From Planctomycetaceae bacterium UBA6172 (GTDB lineage: Bacteria > Planctomycetota > Planctomycetia > Pirellulales > Pirellulaceae), in the NCBI GenBank assembly GCA_002422955.1, contig DITY01000060.1, positions 3,927 through 67,926 of the forward strand: a stretch of DNA of 64,000 nucleotides, written 5' to 3'. The notes under the pieces were generated by a model, which searched no databases, was not told the origin of the DNA, and was given only the letters and a program-made list of their open reading frames with translations. The position numbers and the translations under genes are program-made. Shown piece by piece: positions 26,803 to 36,082 of this stretch (positions are counted from its first letter, which is position 1; each line of letters begins with the position of its first letter).

Positions 26803-29070
26803 TTAGGCGACATCGCCCAAATCGAGCACTTCACCGTAGCGCCGCAGGACCTGCTGTTTCAGGCCCGCGGCGGGCGGCGCGGATAACTCCGGGTCGATGT
26901 CGATCGTCTCTTGAGCGATCTCACGCGCGACGATCAGGATCCGCTCGTCGCGCGCAAGGTCGGCGATCCGCATCGTCGGTATCCCGCTTTGGCGCTTTCC
27001 CATTAGGTCACCCGGGCCGCGGAGGCGGAAGTCCGCTTCCGCGATCGCAAAGCCGTCGTTGGTTTCGGCGAAGGTTTGCAGGCGTTCGTTGTCGGCGGGC
27101 GATGTCTTAGCGTCGGTGAACAGGCCGACGTGCCCCTCGTGGCTGCCGCGGCTGACTCGACCACGCAATTGATGAAGTTGGGCGAGCCCGAATCGCTCCG
27201 CGCCCAGGATGGTCATCACCGTGGCATTCGGGACGTCGATGCCGACTTCGATCACGGTCGTGGTGACCAAGACCTGAGTGCGACCTTGGGCGAACCGTTC
27301 CATCGCCTCGGTCTTTTCTTGGGTTGTCATCCGACCGTGCAGCAGACCGACTCGATACTCCGCCAAGGGGCCGTCCCGAAGGCGGTCGAAGGTTTCGATC
27401 GCCGAGGAGACGTCTTCCGCCACCGCCGGTTCGGTTGCTAAATCGTTCGCCACGGCAGCCGCATCGTCGGTCGCGGTTACTGGGGTCGGCGACCTGAGGT
27501 CAAGGAGTTCGGCCCCCGCCGTCGCCGAGGCTTTGTCGGGTTGGACGCGGGGGGTGACCACGAACGCTTGTCGACCCTCGTCGAGCCGCTGCGCGACGAA
27601 TCGCCACCAGCGATCTCGCCAGGCTTCCTCCGCGAGGTAGGTGTGCACCATGCCGCGGCCGGGAGGTTTCTCACGCAGGGTGCTGACGTCGAGGTCGCCG
27701 AACAGCGTCATCGTGATCGTGCGTGGTATCGGCGTGGCCGAGAGGACCAAGTAGTGCGGATCGACATCGCCGCGCCGCAACGCCTTGCGCTGCTCTACCC
27801 CAAATTTGTGCTGTTCGTCGATCACGCAGAGCCCCAGCTTGGCGAAGCGGATTTCTCCGTACAGCAGCGCCTGGGTGCCGACCAAAACGTCGATCTCCCC
27901 GGCTGCGACCTGCCGCAGGACTTCGCGGCGTTGCGTGGCGGTTAACGACCCGCAGAGCAAGCCGATCCGAACGCGGCTGTGGGCCAAGGCCTTGGCGAGG
28001 GTCTGATGATGTTGCCTCGCCAACACCTCGGTCGGGGCCATCATCACCGCTTGATAACCGTGGGCTACGGCGAGCAGCAGCGCGTACTGCGCCACGACGG
28101 TCTTGCCACTGCCGACATCCCCCTGGATCAGCCGATTCATCGGAAACTGGCGGGCCATGTCGCGCCCCACATCGCCGATCGCCGCGACCTGATCCGGCGT
28201 CAACTCGAAGGGAAAGCGATTTCGAATTCGGGCATCGATCAGCGGGGTCGGTGTCAGGGGCGGCGCGGAGAGCGCCGTGGTCAGACGCCGCCGACGGAGG
28301 GCGAGCGCCAATTGCAGGACGAAGAGCTCTTGAAAGATCAAACGCTGGCGGGCAGCCTCCAGTCCCTCCTTGTCGCTGGGGCGATGAATTTCTCGCAGTG
28401 CGGTCGCGATCCCAGGCAGCGGTGGGGTGACACCGGGCAAGGTCCCCTCGATTCGCGAGGCGGCGAGTTTCCGAAGCGGTTCATCGAGCACTTCCCCAAT
28501 CGAGTCGCTCAAGGCCTCGACGACTTTCGCCGTGACCTTCCTCAGGTCGCTCTGTCGGAGGCCTTCGACCAACGAGTAGATCGGCAGGATCTGACCCGCC
28601 GGGACGGCCTCTTCGCCATCGAGGATCGCTACCCGTGGGTGAATGAACTCCATGCGGAAGCCAGCCAGCTTCGGGATGCCGGAGACCATCACGAGGCAGC
28701 CGCGGCGCAATTGCTCGACGCGGCCGGGTTGGTTGAAGAACAGCAATCGCACCGCCCCCTGTTGATTTTCAACAAGTGCTCCGAAAACTGATTTGCCGGG
28801 TGTTCGCGAGCTGATCTCGACCTCGGTGATCCTGCCAACCAGGGACGCGGGTTGACCCTCACGCAATTCGGTGATCGGTGTTGACTGAGCGGGGAACTCG
28901 TAGCTCCTGGGAAAGAAGAACAACGCGTTGCCAGCGGTACGGATGTCGAGCCGCCGCAGCAACTCCGCCCGGGAGGCACCCACGCCCGGGACGAACTGGA
29001 TGTCCGTCCCCAACAGCAAGGCGGGACGATGCTCCGGACGCGGGTCGGATCTTTGGCCGTCCATGTTCAA
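26803..29070 (-). CDS. recG: ATP-dependent DNA helicase RecG
   Basis: 755 residues (E. coli RecG has 693). The wedge domain carries an OB fold (LREGQPASLVGRITEVEISS) after an N-terminal helix-hairpin-helix-like QFVPGVGASRAELLRRL. Helicase motifs: Walker A GDVGSGKT (K323), DEQH box D418-H421 in CVIDEQHKFGVEQRKAL, LVLSATPIPRT, and motif VI QLRGRVSRG. The TRG/C-terminal region is present. RecG reverses stalled forks and branch-migrates Holliday junctions. An insertion of about 50 residues rich in Ala/Thr/Asp (VTATDDAAAVANDLA region) precedes GLLHGRM and explains most of the extra length. Confidence 0.97.
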   Translation of the reverse strand: MNMDGQRSDPRPEHRPALLLGTDIQFVPGVGASRAELLRRLDIRTAGNALFFFPRSYEFPAQSTPITELREGQPASLVGRITEVEISSRTPGKSVFGALVENQQGAVRLLFFNQPGRVEQLRRGCLVMVSGIPKLAGFRMEFIHPRVAILDGEEAVPAGQILPIYSLVEGLRQSDLRKVTAKVVEALSDSIGEVLDEPLRKLAASRIEGTLPGVTPPLPGIATALREIHRPSDKEGLEAARQRLIFQELFVLQLALALRRRRLTTALSAPPLTPTPLIDARIRNRFPFELTPDQVAAIGDVGRDMARQFPMNRLIQGDVGSGKTVVAQYALLLAVAHGYQAVMMAPTEVLARQHHQTLAKALAHSRVRIGLLCGSLTATQRREVLRQVAAGEIDVLVGTQALLYGEIRFAKLGLCVIDEQHKFGVEQRKALRRGDVDPHYLVLSATPIPRTITMTLFGDLDVSTLREKPPGRGMVHTYLAEEAWRDRWWRFVAQRLDEGRQAFVVTPRVQPDKASATAGAELLDLRSPTPVTATDDAAAVANDLATEPAVAEDVSSAIETFDRLRDGPLAEYRVGLLHGRMTTQEKTEAMERFAQGRTQVLVTTTVIEVGIDVPNATVMTILGAERFGLAQLHQLRGRVSRGSHEGHVGLFTDAKTSPADNERLQTFAETNDGFAIAEADFRLRGPGDLMGKRQSGIPTMRIADLARDERILIVAREIAQETIDIDPELSAPPAAGLKQQVLRRYGEVLDLGDVA

Positions 29071-29168
29071 GATTGAAGGAGCTACGAGCGAAGGGGGTTC
29101 GGGAAGTTCCCGCGATTGTGGCGTCTGGGACTGTCGCCTGCCAATCGCCCCTTGCTTTCCGGCTAGGG

Positions 29169-31196
29169 TCAGCTGCCGTTCTGAATGACCCAGTAGAGCT
29201 TGGCAACCGCGCGGTGTTGCTCGTCGACCGCTTGAGCAACATCAGACCCGATCAAATCCTCGGCGAGCCGAAGTTGATCCGGCGTGACCTGGCGAAACCC
29301 GGCCGCGTAGAACGCATGACGGAGTTGCTGGTCGCGATCCGCGATCGACTCGATCCAGCCACCCCGCAGGCCTTCGCGGTCCGCCATCCACTGGGCCCAC
29401 CAGTATTCCTCCGGCTTTGCCGTCGCGGCGTCGCCGGATGCTACTGGCTCCCGGGGTAGGTCGCGAGGAATTCGATTGGGCGGGGTGAGGATCAGGGGCT
29501 GTGCTAGCAACGTGTCTTGGGGACCGATTTTGGTGGGAAGGTCGGAGGACCTGCTCTTCATCATCGCGGCCAATTGACGACGGGTTGCGGCAGGCCAATG
29601 AGCTCGGGCCGCGGCAAAGGATCTTTGGGCCATCGAGGCCTCGGCCAAAGTCACCTCCGGCGCGACCTGCCAGCGGTCTTGCAGGAAAACATCGGGCAGA
29701 CCACGACGCATCGGGTCCCCGTTGATGATCCAATCCACAGCAGCCCGGATGTCAAAATCGCTGGCGACCAACCGTTCCGCGAGCATTTCCAAAGCTTGGT
29801 CGAGCGCATCATCCCGCGGCGGCGCGATGGGTGAACTCGCGACCGCTAGCAGCGGCGTGCCGAACCCGATCGACCAGAGGTGGTTGGCGAGAGTCCGCGC
29901 GACCTGTCGATTCCCGATCAGGAGTTGCCCCAACGTCTCACGCGAGTCGATGGGGTTGGCAAAGGTGGCCTCGTCGGCGAGCCCCAGCCAACGCTTCGAA
30001 ACGCCGGGCGTCGCAACCCGTTGGCGGCCGTCTTTTAGCTCATAAAAGGTCGGTCCCGCAGCCGGTGATGAGAACAGGGCGACGATCGCCCAGTAATCGT
30101 GCTGGATGTAACGGCTGTCGATGGGTGAATCGTGGCAGCGTGCGCAACCGACATCCGCGCCCGCAAGCCGGCTGGCAAACCACTCGCCGAGGGCATCCGG
30201 TTTGACAGCGACGCTTCCGGAGTCGGCTGGTTGTGGGGCCTCGGCCGAATCGAACTCGCCGCGAACCCATCGTCCGAGCCAGGCGTCGAAACGATCACCA
30301 CGGTAAATGACATCGGCCGCTTCGTCGGTCAATCGCCGCAGGGCAGTCGGATCCAGGCGCAGGCCGATCGCGAGTTGAGCGACCAGTCGCTCGGCCACCT
30401 GTTGGCTGGAATCGCGATCCGACCAGGTCGCGGTACCGGCCGAATTATCGACGGTCGGATCGATGACGATGCCGAAACGATCCGCGATGCGATCTGACCA
30501 AGCGGTGGCCCCGGCGCTGGCCGCGGGGACAACTCCGATCGCTTGCCAGTAGGCGGCGAATTGTTGGTTGAGCCGAGCCAACCCCGCATCATCCGGCAAA
30601 AACTCCTTTTCGATGGGCCGAGAAGACGCAGTGTCCGCGAGTACCAAGCCACGCGGTCGCGTCGAGCGACTTCCGTCCGCTGCAGCTTGACCGGCTAGTG
30701 GCCCGGGCTCAGCAACGCCAAGGTGGTCGCTGTCGACGCTTGCCGGCGAACCGCTCAGCAATACTGGAGGTTTGCGGTTTGGTTGGCTCTGCTTCGGAAT
30801 CGCATCGGTGTGGTTCGTGGCAGCCGAAGAGTCGGACCCGGTGGATCCACCGCTAGCCGTGATGGTGGGTTCGTTGGTCGCGAACGGCGAACGGCCGGAG
30901 CCTCCCCAAAAGTAGACCATGGCGAGAATGGTCGCGGCCAAGCTGGCCCACGCACCGAGCGTGATCGCACGGCCGCGCCGCTCAGACCCAGTGGCCAAGC
31001 TTGCGGTTCCGCCGACTCCGATTCCGCCGGACCGCTGCCGGACGAGCGTCAGCACTTGGGCTTCGAAGTCGCGCGGCGGTTTTGGACCCCGCGTTTCGGC
31101 CGCGAAGAGTTCGCTCAACATCGCGTCCAAAGCCCTTTCTTCGGCTTCGGAAAAGGGCGGTGATTTCTCCGCGGGTTGATCGGCTGAACCGCTCAT
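29169..31196 (-). CDS. Membrane-anchored anti-sigma-like protein with DUF1549/1553-type CxxCH region
   Basis: 675 residues. An N-terminal cytoplasmic part (about 1-75), a single membrane helix (about 77-98, LGAWASLAATILAMVYFWGG), a Ser/Asn/Pro-rich linker and a large C-terminal domain. The latter has VGCARCHDSPID (C351-x2-C354-H355, a possible single c-type haem site), ETLGQLLIGNRQVARTLANHLWSIGFG and DWIINGD, which correspond to the DUF1553 pattern of planctomycete surface proteins. The gene begins 48 bases after the ECF sigma gene on the same strand, the normal place for an anti-sigma factor. No zinc anti-sigma HxxxCxxC motif is seen. A membrane sensor that controls the sigma factor is an inference from context. 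Confidence 0.72.
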   Translation of the reverse strand: MSGSADQPAEKSPPFSEAEERALDAMLSELFAAETRGPKPPRDFEAQVLTLVRQRSGGIGVGGTASLATGSERRGRAITLGAWASLAATILAMVYFWGGSGRSPFATNEPTITASGGSTGSDSSAATNHTDAIPKQSQPNRKPPVLLSGSPASVDSDHLGVAEPGPLAGQAAADGSRSTRPRGLVLADTASSRPIEKEFLPDDAGLARLNQQFAAYWQAIGVVPAASAGATAWSDRIADRFGIVIDPTVDNSAGTATWSDRDSSQQVAERLVAQLAIGLRLDPTALRRLTDEAADVIYRGDRFDAWLGRWVRGEFDSAEAPQPADSGSVAVKPDALGEWFASRLAGADVGCARCHDSPIDSRYIQHDYWAIVALFSSPAAGPTFYELKDGRQRVATPGVSKRWLGLADEATFANPIDSRETLGQLLIGNRQVARTLANHLWSIGFGTPLLAVASSPIAPPRDDALDQALEMLAERLVASDFDIRAAVDWIINGDPMRRGLPDVFLQDRWQVAPEVTLAEASMAQRSFAAARAHWPAATRRQLAAMMKSRSSDLPTKIGPQDTLLAQPLILTPPNRIPRDLPREPVASGDAATAKPEEYWWAQWMADREGLRGGWIESIADRDQQLRHAFYAAGFRQVTPDQLRLAEDLIGSDVAQAVDEQHRAVAKLYWVIQNGS

Positions 31197-31243
31197 GATG
31201 GGTGGGACGCCTGAACGCCTAAGTGAGTCTCGGGATCGGAAAG

Positions 31244-31834
31244 TTAGGGATGATCGGGTCGGCGATGCTGGTCATTGGATTGGCGGGCCGCTTCGAGTTC
31301 GGTCAACTTCAATTCGACGCACTCTCGGAGTTGTTGCTTCGCCCGCTGCATCAAGTTGCGTGTGCCGTGTTCACTGATCCGCAGTTTGCTCGCGATTTCG
31401 GCTCGAGTGGCATCCTCGGCGAACCTCATTCGCAACGCTAAGCGGGCTCGGTCCGTCAGGGATGCGAGGCACTGCTTCAAACAATCGAGCCCCTCGTTGC
31501 CACTGAGATCCTGGCCTGCCCAGCGGTCCCAGATCTCATCCAGCGGGTCGGAGGTGAAAACGGTTCTGATCCGTCCGCCCTTGCGGTGGTAGGTGATCAA
31601 GAGGTTGCGGGCCGTTCGTCGCAGGTAAGCGGCGGTCGCACCCTCGCTCCACTGGGAGAACGATTCCTGGCAAATCACTTTGACCAAGGTTTCTTGGGTC
31701 AGATCATCGGCCAGCGATTCGTCGCAACCGAGCATCCGCAGGTAACGCCAGATGCCCACTTGGTGGCGACGAATCAGCTCTTCGGCCGACAACACGATGG
31801 GTGGCGGGATCGGCTCGCGTGGTTCGTCACTCAC
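31244..31834 (-). CDS. ECF-type RNA polymerase sigma factor
   Basis: 196 residues. Sigma-70 region 2 is recognisable (VGIWRYLRMLGCDESLADDLTQETLVKV, with the DDLTQ core) and region 4 is LTDRARLALRMRFAEDATRAEIASKLRISEHGTRNLMQRA. It has the two-domain layout of ECF factors with a short linker. A Pro-rich N-terminal tail (EPREPIPPP) precedes region 2. It uses GTG at 31834. The next gene downstream encodes a membrane protein with anti-sigma-like topology and probably controls it. Confidence 0.92.
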   Translation of the reverse strand: MSDEPREPIPPPIVLSAEELIRRHQVGIWRYLRMLGCDESLADDLTQETLVKVICQESFSQWSEGATAAYLRRTARNLLITYHRKGGRIRTVFTSDPLDEIWDRWAGQDLSGNEGLDCLKQCLASLTDRARLALRMRFAEDATRAEIASKLRISEHGTRNLMQRAKQQLRECVELKLTELEAARQSNDQHRRPDHP

Positions 31835-31892
31835 GGATTATTTTCTGCCGAGCGAAACGGGGAGGCCGACGGCGGTTGGCCCCCGCGTCGCC

Positions 31893-33188
31893 CTAAGCGA
31901 GTAATTCCTGAATGACCTTGCCCCCGCCAGCGATTTTCATCGGACGACCATTCTTCGAAGTGTAAGTCTTATCGAGAGAAATACCCAGTCCCTTGCAGAC
32001 GGTCGCCATCAGGTCCTCGCTGCTGTACGGTTCGCTTTCGACTTCGGTGCCGTCGCTATTGGTCTGACCGACCGCCAGCCCGCCGCGAATCCCGGCGCCG
32101 CCGACCACGACCGACCACGAACGGGCCCAGTGGTCGCGACCGCTGGTTTGGTTGATCCGCGGCGTACGACCGAACTCACCCATCCAGATGATGGCGGTGT
32201 CCTTGAGCAATTCTCGCTGGGCGAGGTCTTCCACCAACGCGCTCATCGCCCGATCGAGTTCGGGCAACTTGCGATCGCTGAGCGTGTTGAAAATGTCGTT
32301 GTGATTGTCCCAGCCGCCCAAGTCGACTTCCACGAAGGGAACGCCGGCTTCGACCAACCGCCGGGCCAATAAACAGCCCTGGCCGAACCCACGTTCGCCG
32401 TAGCGTTCTTTAACTTCCTTCGGTTCCTTGTCGACCTTGAAGGCTTCCATTTGGTCACTGGTCATCAGGGCCAGTGTCTTGGCGAGCACTTTTTGATGTT
32501 CGCTGGCGGGACTGCCCGCGGCCGCCTCGCCGCCGCGGGTTTGCTTGATAAAGCCGCCTTCGATCAGGTCCAACGCGGCGACGCGTTGGGCCAATCGACG
32601 GTCGTCGATCTTCATCGCGAGGTCACGGATCTGCCCGTTGCTGCTGACCGCGAACGGCGCCCAGGCCATGCCCAAGAATCCCGGCCCGGTGCCGCCGCCA
32701 CCGATGTGAACAAACGGCGGGATCTGCAGGTCGGGGCGCTGATCGAACAATTCGTGGGCGATCACGGAACCATAGCCCGGGTGCTCGATATTCGCGTTGG
32801 GCACATATCCGGTCTGCATGTAATATCGGCCGCGGTTGTGGTCCGCTTCCCGGGTCGACATCGACCGCACGATCGAGAGGTGCTTCATCTGCTCCGCGAC
32901 CATCGGCAGATGCTCGCTGATCTGCATGTCACCCGTGGTGCTGATCGGGCGGAACGGGCCGCCCGTCGGAGCGCCGGGTTTGAGGTCCCAGAGGTCGATC
33001 GTGGAGGGCCCGCCTCCCATCCACAGCAGGATCGCGGATTTGTGGTTCTTGCGCAGTTCATCGGCGCTGGCGGCGATCGCCGCACCGAACGACAACGAAG
33101 TCGAAGCCATCGCGGCCGAACCGGCCAGATGCTGGGCGAAATGACGACGGGTCATCCCGAACGGGGTGCTGAAAGAAGAGAGATTCAT
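31893..33188 (-). CDS. DUF1501 secreted protein (Tat signal)
   Basis: 431 residues. A twin-arginine signal (MTRRHFAQHLAGSAAMASTSLSFG) shows export of a folded protein. DUF1501 motifs: ILLWMGGGPSTIDLWDLKPG, QTGYVPNANIEHPGYGS, VDLGGWDNHNDIFN, TAIIWMGEFGRTPRIN, HWARSWSVVVGGAGIRGG. DUF1501 proteins belong to the alkaline-phosphatase/sulfatase-like superfamily and are hallmark planctomycete proteins, nearly always paired with a DUF1549/DUF1553 gene, as here. Function unknown. ATG 33188 is used because it starts the Tat signal; the longer frame upstream has no family resemblance. The partner gene stops 17 bases upstream. Confidence 0.93.
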   Translation of the reverse strand: MNLSSFSTPFGMTRRHFAQHLAGSAAMASTSLSFGAAIAASADELRKNHKSAILLWMGGGPSTIDLWDLKPGAPTGGPFRPISTTGDMQISEHLPMVAEQMKHLSIVRSMSTREADHNRGRYYMQTGYVPNANIEHPGYGSVIAHELFDQRPDLQIPPFVHIGGGGTGPGFLGMAWAPFAVSSNGQIRDLAMKIDDRRLAQRVAALDLIEGGFIKQTRGGEAAAGSPASEHQKVLAKTLALMTSDQMEAFKVDKEPKEVKERYGERGFGQGCLLARRLVEAGVPFVEVDLGGWDNHNDIFNTLSDRKLPELDRAMSALVEDLAQRELLKDTAIIWMGEFGRTPRINQTSGRDHWARSWSVVVGGAGIRGGLAVGQTNSDGTEVESEPYSSEDLMATVCKGLGISLDKTYTSKNGRPMKIAGGGKVIQELLA

Positions 33189-33204
33189 CGGAGTTTTCCT
33201 ATCG

Positions 33205-34848
33205 TTAGTGTTGCATGATAAATTCGTTGGAATTGATGATCGCCCACCACATGTCTTGGAGCATCTCGACTTCCTTGCCTTCGCGGGCGGCGAGCAACTT
33301 GGATGCGATCGACAACTCATCCCGCGAGGCGCGACGGCAGAGCCCGGCCAAGAACAATTGGTTGACCCGGTCTCGCGGGTTGCGGTTCTCGGCGATCACC
33401 CGTTTGATGAAGCCGCCATCTTCGTCGCTGATCGCCTGGCGAGTCAGCTCGCCGTTGAACAACATCAGGGCCTGCGGGATCGATCCGTTGAACGTCGTGG
33501 CCTCGTCACCTTCGTCCGTGCCGAAGGCGACGACGAACTGTTGCAGCCACCGACGTCGCTCCTGCTCCTGACGCTCGTAGCTGCCCGTCGCGGTCGCGCC
33601 GCTGGAGGTGACCAGCGATTGATACAGCTGCTCGGCCGTCATCTGGCGCAGATAAAAATGCGAGAACTTCGGGGCTTCGCCGACCATCGGGTCATCGACT
33701 TCGTTGGCCGAAGTGTGCCGGGCACTCAGTTGGTAGGGACGGCTCAAGACGATCCAGCGAATCAGTTGCTTGACGTCGTGGCTGTTCCCGCGAACCTCCT
33801 TGGCGAGGTACTCCAGCAGGTCCGGGTGGCTCGGGGCGTTGTGCGGACCCAAGTCGTCGACCGGCTTGGTGAAGCCGTAGCCGAGGAAATGAGACCAGAA
33901 CCGATTCACCATCATCTTGTCGAGATACGGGCTGGCGAGCATCAATTTGCCGAGCTCCAGTCGCCGATTGGACTCGCTGACAAACCCGCTGGTGCCGATC
34001 GCGGTGTCGTCGATGAATACCGGGTAGGCCGTTTTGACCAAGCCGTTACGGAGTTCGTAAAAGATCAAAGCATCACTCGGATCGCCACCTTGGCCCGCGA
34101 AGTCCTCGTTGACCAATTCGGCATGATCGATGTCGTCCGTGCCGGCAACAAACCGCCGCAGTGACCGGGTTTGACGAAAAAAGGCGTTGAAGTCCCAGAA
34201 CCGCTGCTGCTTCCACTGGTTGAAGGGATGGTTGTGACACTGCGTGCACTGCACCTGCAAACCCAAAAAGATCCGCGACGTGCTGCTCGTCGCCAGCACC
34301 CCACTCTCCTCGTTGACCTTGTCGGCCAAGAAATTGGTAGCCCCGTTGAAGCCCGTGGCCCCCGGCTTGGTCGCGCCCTCCGCCGTCACCAATTCGAAGA
34401 CCATTCGGTCGTAAGGCTTGTTGGCCGCGAACGAATCACGGAGATACTTCATCATCCCGTCGCGACTTGTCAGCGACCGGCGGTCCGTGCCGCCGCTGCG
34501 ACCGATCAGGATGTTGGACCATACGGTCGCCCAATGCCCGGCGTACTCTTCCGCGTATCGATCGTCCTCTAGCAACCGCTCCAACAACCGCTGACGACGA
34601 TCGGAACCGTCTTCGCTGAACTCCTTCAGTTCGGCCACGGACGGAATCCGGCCGATCACGTCGAGGAAAACCCGTCGGCACCACTGCGGGTCAGCGACAT
34701 CGGGAGCCGGCTTGATTTCGTAATCCCGCCACTGCTGCTCGATCATCGCGTTGATCTCGGCCACCTGAGGAGCCAGCGTCGGTGAAGCCGCTCCAGCGAC
34801 ACCACAGGTCGCCAACGCACAAAGCAGGGTCGCAATCGACAGTCGCAT
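33205..34848 (-). CDS. DUF1549 + DUF1553 exported protein with CxxCH motif
   Basis: 547 residues. Signal peptide (LSIATLLCALATCGVAGA), DUF1549 (FLDVIGRIPSVAELKEF through DRMVFELVTAEGA), then C201-x2-C204-H205 in CTQCHNHPF, and DUF1553 (ELGKLMLASPYLDKMMVNRFWSHFLGYG; LPDLLEYLAKE-like segment; ALMLFNG; LFLAGLCRRASRDE). The CxxCH is compatible with one covalently bound haem. First gene of a two-gene operon with DUF1501, which starts 17 bases after its stop. The pair is characteristic of planctomycetes; the role is unknown but extracytoplasmic. Confidence 0.93.
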   Translation of the reverse strand: MRLSIATLLCALATCGVAGAASPTLAPQVAEINAMIEQQWRDYEIKPAPDVADPQWCRRVFLDVIGRIPSVAELKEFSEDGSDRRQRLLERLLEDDRYAEEYAGHWATVWSNILIGRSGGTDRRSLTSRDGMMKYLRDSFAANKPYDRMVFELVTAEGATKPGATGFNGATNFLADKVNEESGVLATSSTSRIFLGLQVQCTQCHNHPFNQWKQQRFWDFNAFFRQTRSLRRFVAGTDDIDHAELVNEDFAGQGGDPSDALIFYELRNGLVKTAYPVFIDDTAIGTSGFVSESNRRLELGKLMLASPYLDKMMVNRFWSHFLGYGFTKPVDDLGPHNAPSHPDLLEYLAKEVRGNSHDVKQLIRWIVLSRPYQLSARHTSANEVDDPMVGEAPKFSHFYLRQMTAEQLYQSLVTSSGATATGSYERQEQERRRWLQQFVVAFGTDEGDEATTFNGSIPQALMLFNGELTRQAISDEDGGFIKRVIAENRNPRDRVNQLFLAGLCRRASRDELSIASKLLAAREGKEVEMLQDMWWAIINSNEFIMQH

Positions 34849-35220
34849 CGTCTTACCTAGCCGTCACAAAGAAGAGTCGTTAGCCGCGGACGGGTTGCCT
34901 CATCTTTCCATTAACAACCCGAGGGCGAGAAGGTACCCAGATGCGAGCGGAAAACGGCGTATTTTACGCCGCAGCGCCTCGGCGATCCGGATCAACCCAT
35001 TCTAGCTCAAGTGGCAGCAGAGTCGCGAGGCTGAACAGTGCTCAGGAGCTGCCAACGGGGAAAAGCCCAGGTCAGATGCGGATACATCACCTTACGGGAG
35101 TTTTGCCGGTCATTAATCGCCGAAAGCGATTCTTAAAGGATGTTTATTTTGCTTAATTAGATTCCCGGCACCACCCGGGACGACCGGCCGTTGCGACCCA
35201 GCGGCACTCGGATTATCCGA
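34849..35220. other. Intergenic region between folE and the DUF1549 operon
   Basis: About 370 bases, partly AT-rich (35085-35162). It holds a hairpin with a T-tract (34951-34971, minus), a perfect 6-bp stem AATCGC/GCGATT with 5-base loop at 35115-35131, and TCCCGG/CCGGGA with 6-base loop at 35163-35180. A TAGAAT at plus 35001-35006 (minus reading) might be a -10 element for the DUF1549 operon, without a clear -35. No coding sequence seen. Confidence 0.45.
34951..34971 (-). terminator. Hairpin with T-tract, terminator or leader attenuator
   Basis: On the minus strand CGGCGTA, 3-base loop AAA, TACGCCG, then TTTT. It lies about 250 bases beyond the folE stop and about 107 bases ahead of the DUF1549 start, so it could end folE transcription or sit in the leader of the DUF1549 mRNA. 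Confidence 0.5.
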
Positions 35221-35886
35221 TTAGCGGGGCCGATTGATCAGATCCATCACTTCCGCTCGGCTCTTGGGGTCGTCACGGAACGAGCCGCGCACGGCCGAGG
35301 TCAGGCACAGGCTGCCCGGCTTGCGGATGCCCCGAATGGTCATGCAGGAGTGACTCGCCTCGAGCACGACGGCGACGCCGCGGGCCTTGAGACGCTGCTC
35401 CATCAGGTCCGCGATCGTCTGCGTCATTCGTTCCTGAACTTGAGGGCGGCGAGCGACCTCGTCCACCAACCTGGCCAACTTGCTCAAGCCGACCACCGAT
35501 CCGCTGGGTAGGTAGGCGATGTGCGCCGATCCGGTGAAGGGCAGCAAATGGTGCTCGCACATGCTGCAGAAGCTGATGTCACGAACCAGTACGATCTCGT
35601 CGTAATTTTCGGCAAACACTTTGGCCAAGTGACGGCCCGGATCATGTCGGAGTCCGGCAAACATCTCGGCGTACATCCGCGAAACGCGTGCCGGAGTTTC
35701 CAACAGTCCGTCTCGGTCGGGGTCCTCACCGACGGCCAGCAAGATCTCTCGGACGGCCTTCTCGATCCGTTTCAGATCGACATGGTCGGATCGGGGCGCG
35801 TTCTTGTCGACGAAGGCGGGCGGCAACGGCCCGCTGGACTTTTCGTGAGGCGATTCGCGGTGTTGGATGGGGGCTGCGGATTCCAT
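35221..35886 (-). CDS. folE: GTP cyclohydrolase I
   Basis: 221 residues. Catalyses GTP to 7,8-dihydroneopterin triphosphate, first step to tetrahydrofolate and pterins. All signature segments are present: [45 protein letters not shown] with the zinc-binding Cys and the His pair, [22 protein letters not shown] and [16 protein letters not shown] with the second zinc Cys. An N-terminal Pro-rich tail of about 35 residues is variable in the family. ATG 35886 is chosen; the longer frame adds residues without family match. It stands as a single-gene unit followed by possible hairpins. Confidence 0.97.
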   Translation of the reverse strand: MESAAPIQHRESPHEKSSGPLPPAFVDKNAPRSDHVDLKRIEKAVREILLAVGEDPDRDGLLETPARVSRMYAEMFAGLRHDPGRHLAKVFAENYDEIVLVRDISFCSMCEHHLLPFTGSAHIAYLPSGSVVGLSKLARLVDEVARRPQVQERMTQTIADLMEQRLKARGVAVVLEASHSCMTIRGIRKPGSLCLTSAVRGSFRDDPKSRAEVMDLINRPR

Positions 35887-36082
35887 AAGAGGCAAACCTA
35901 AGGGTGCGGAGCGGTTGTGGTCAAAAACGTTGGACGCGTATCGCGTTCGCACTCAACGGGAACCTGAACGTTCTCCAGTGAAGATGCCGTCGAAATACTC
36001 GCCTGTCATGTTAGCCCGCCGCCAACCCCGGACAACCGCGGATCGCCCGCCGCGGGGGTCCCGCGGCCCGGCTACGGCGGGG

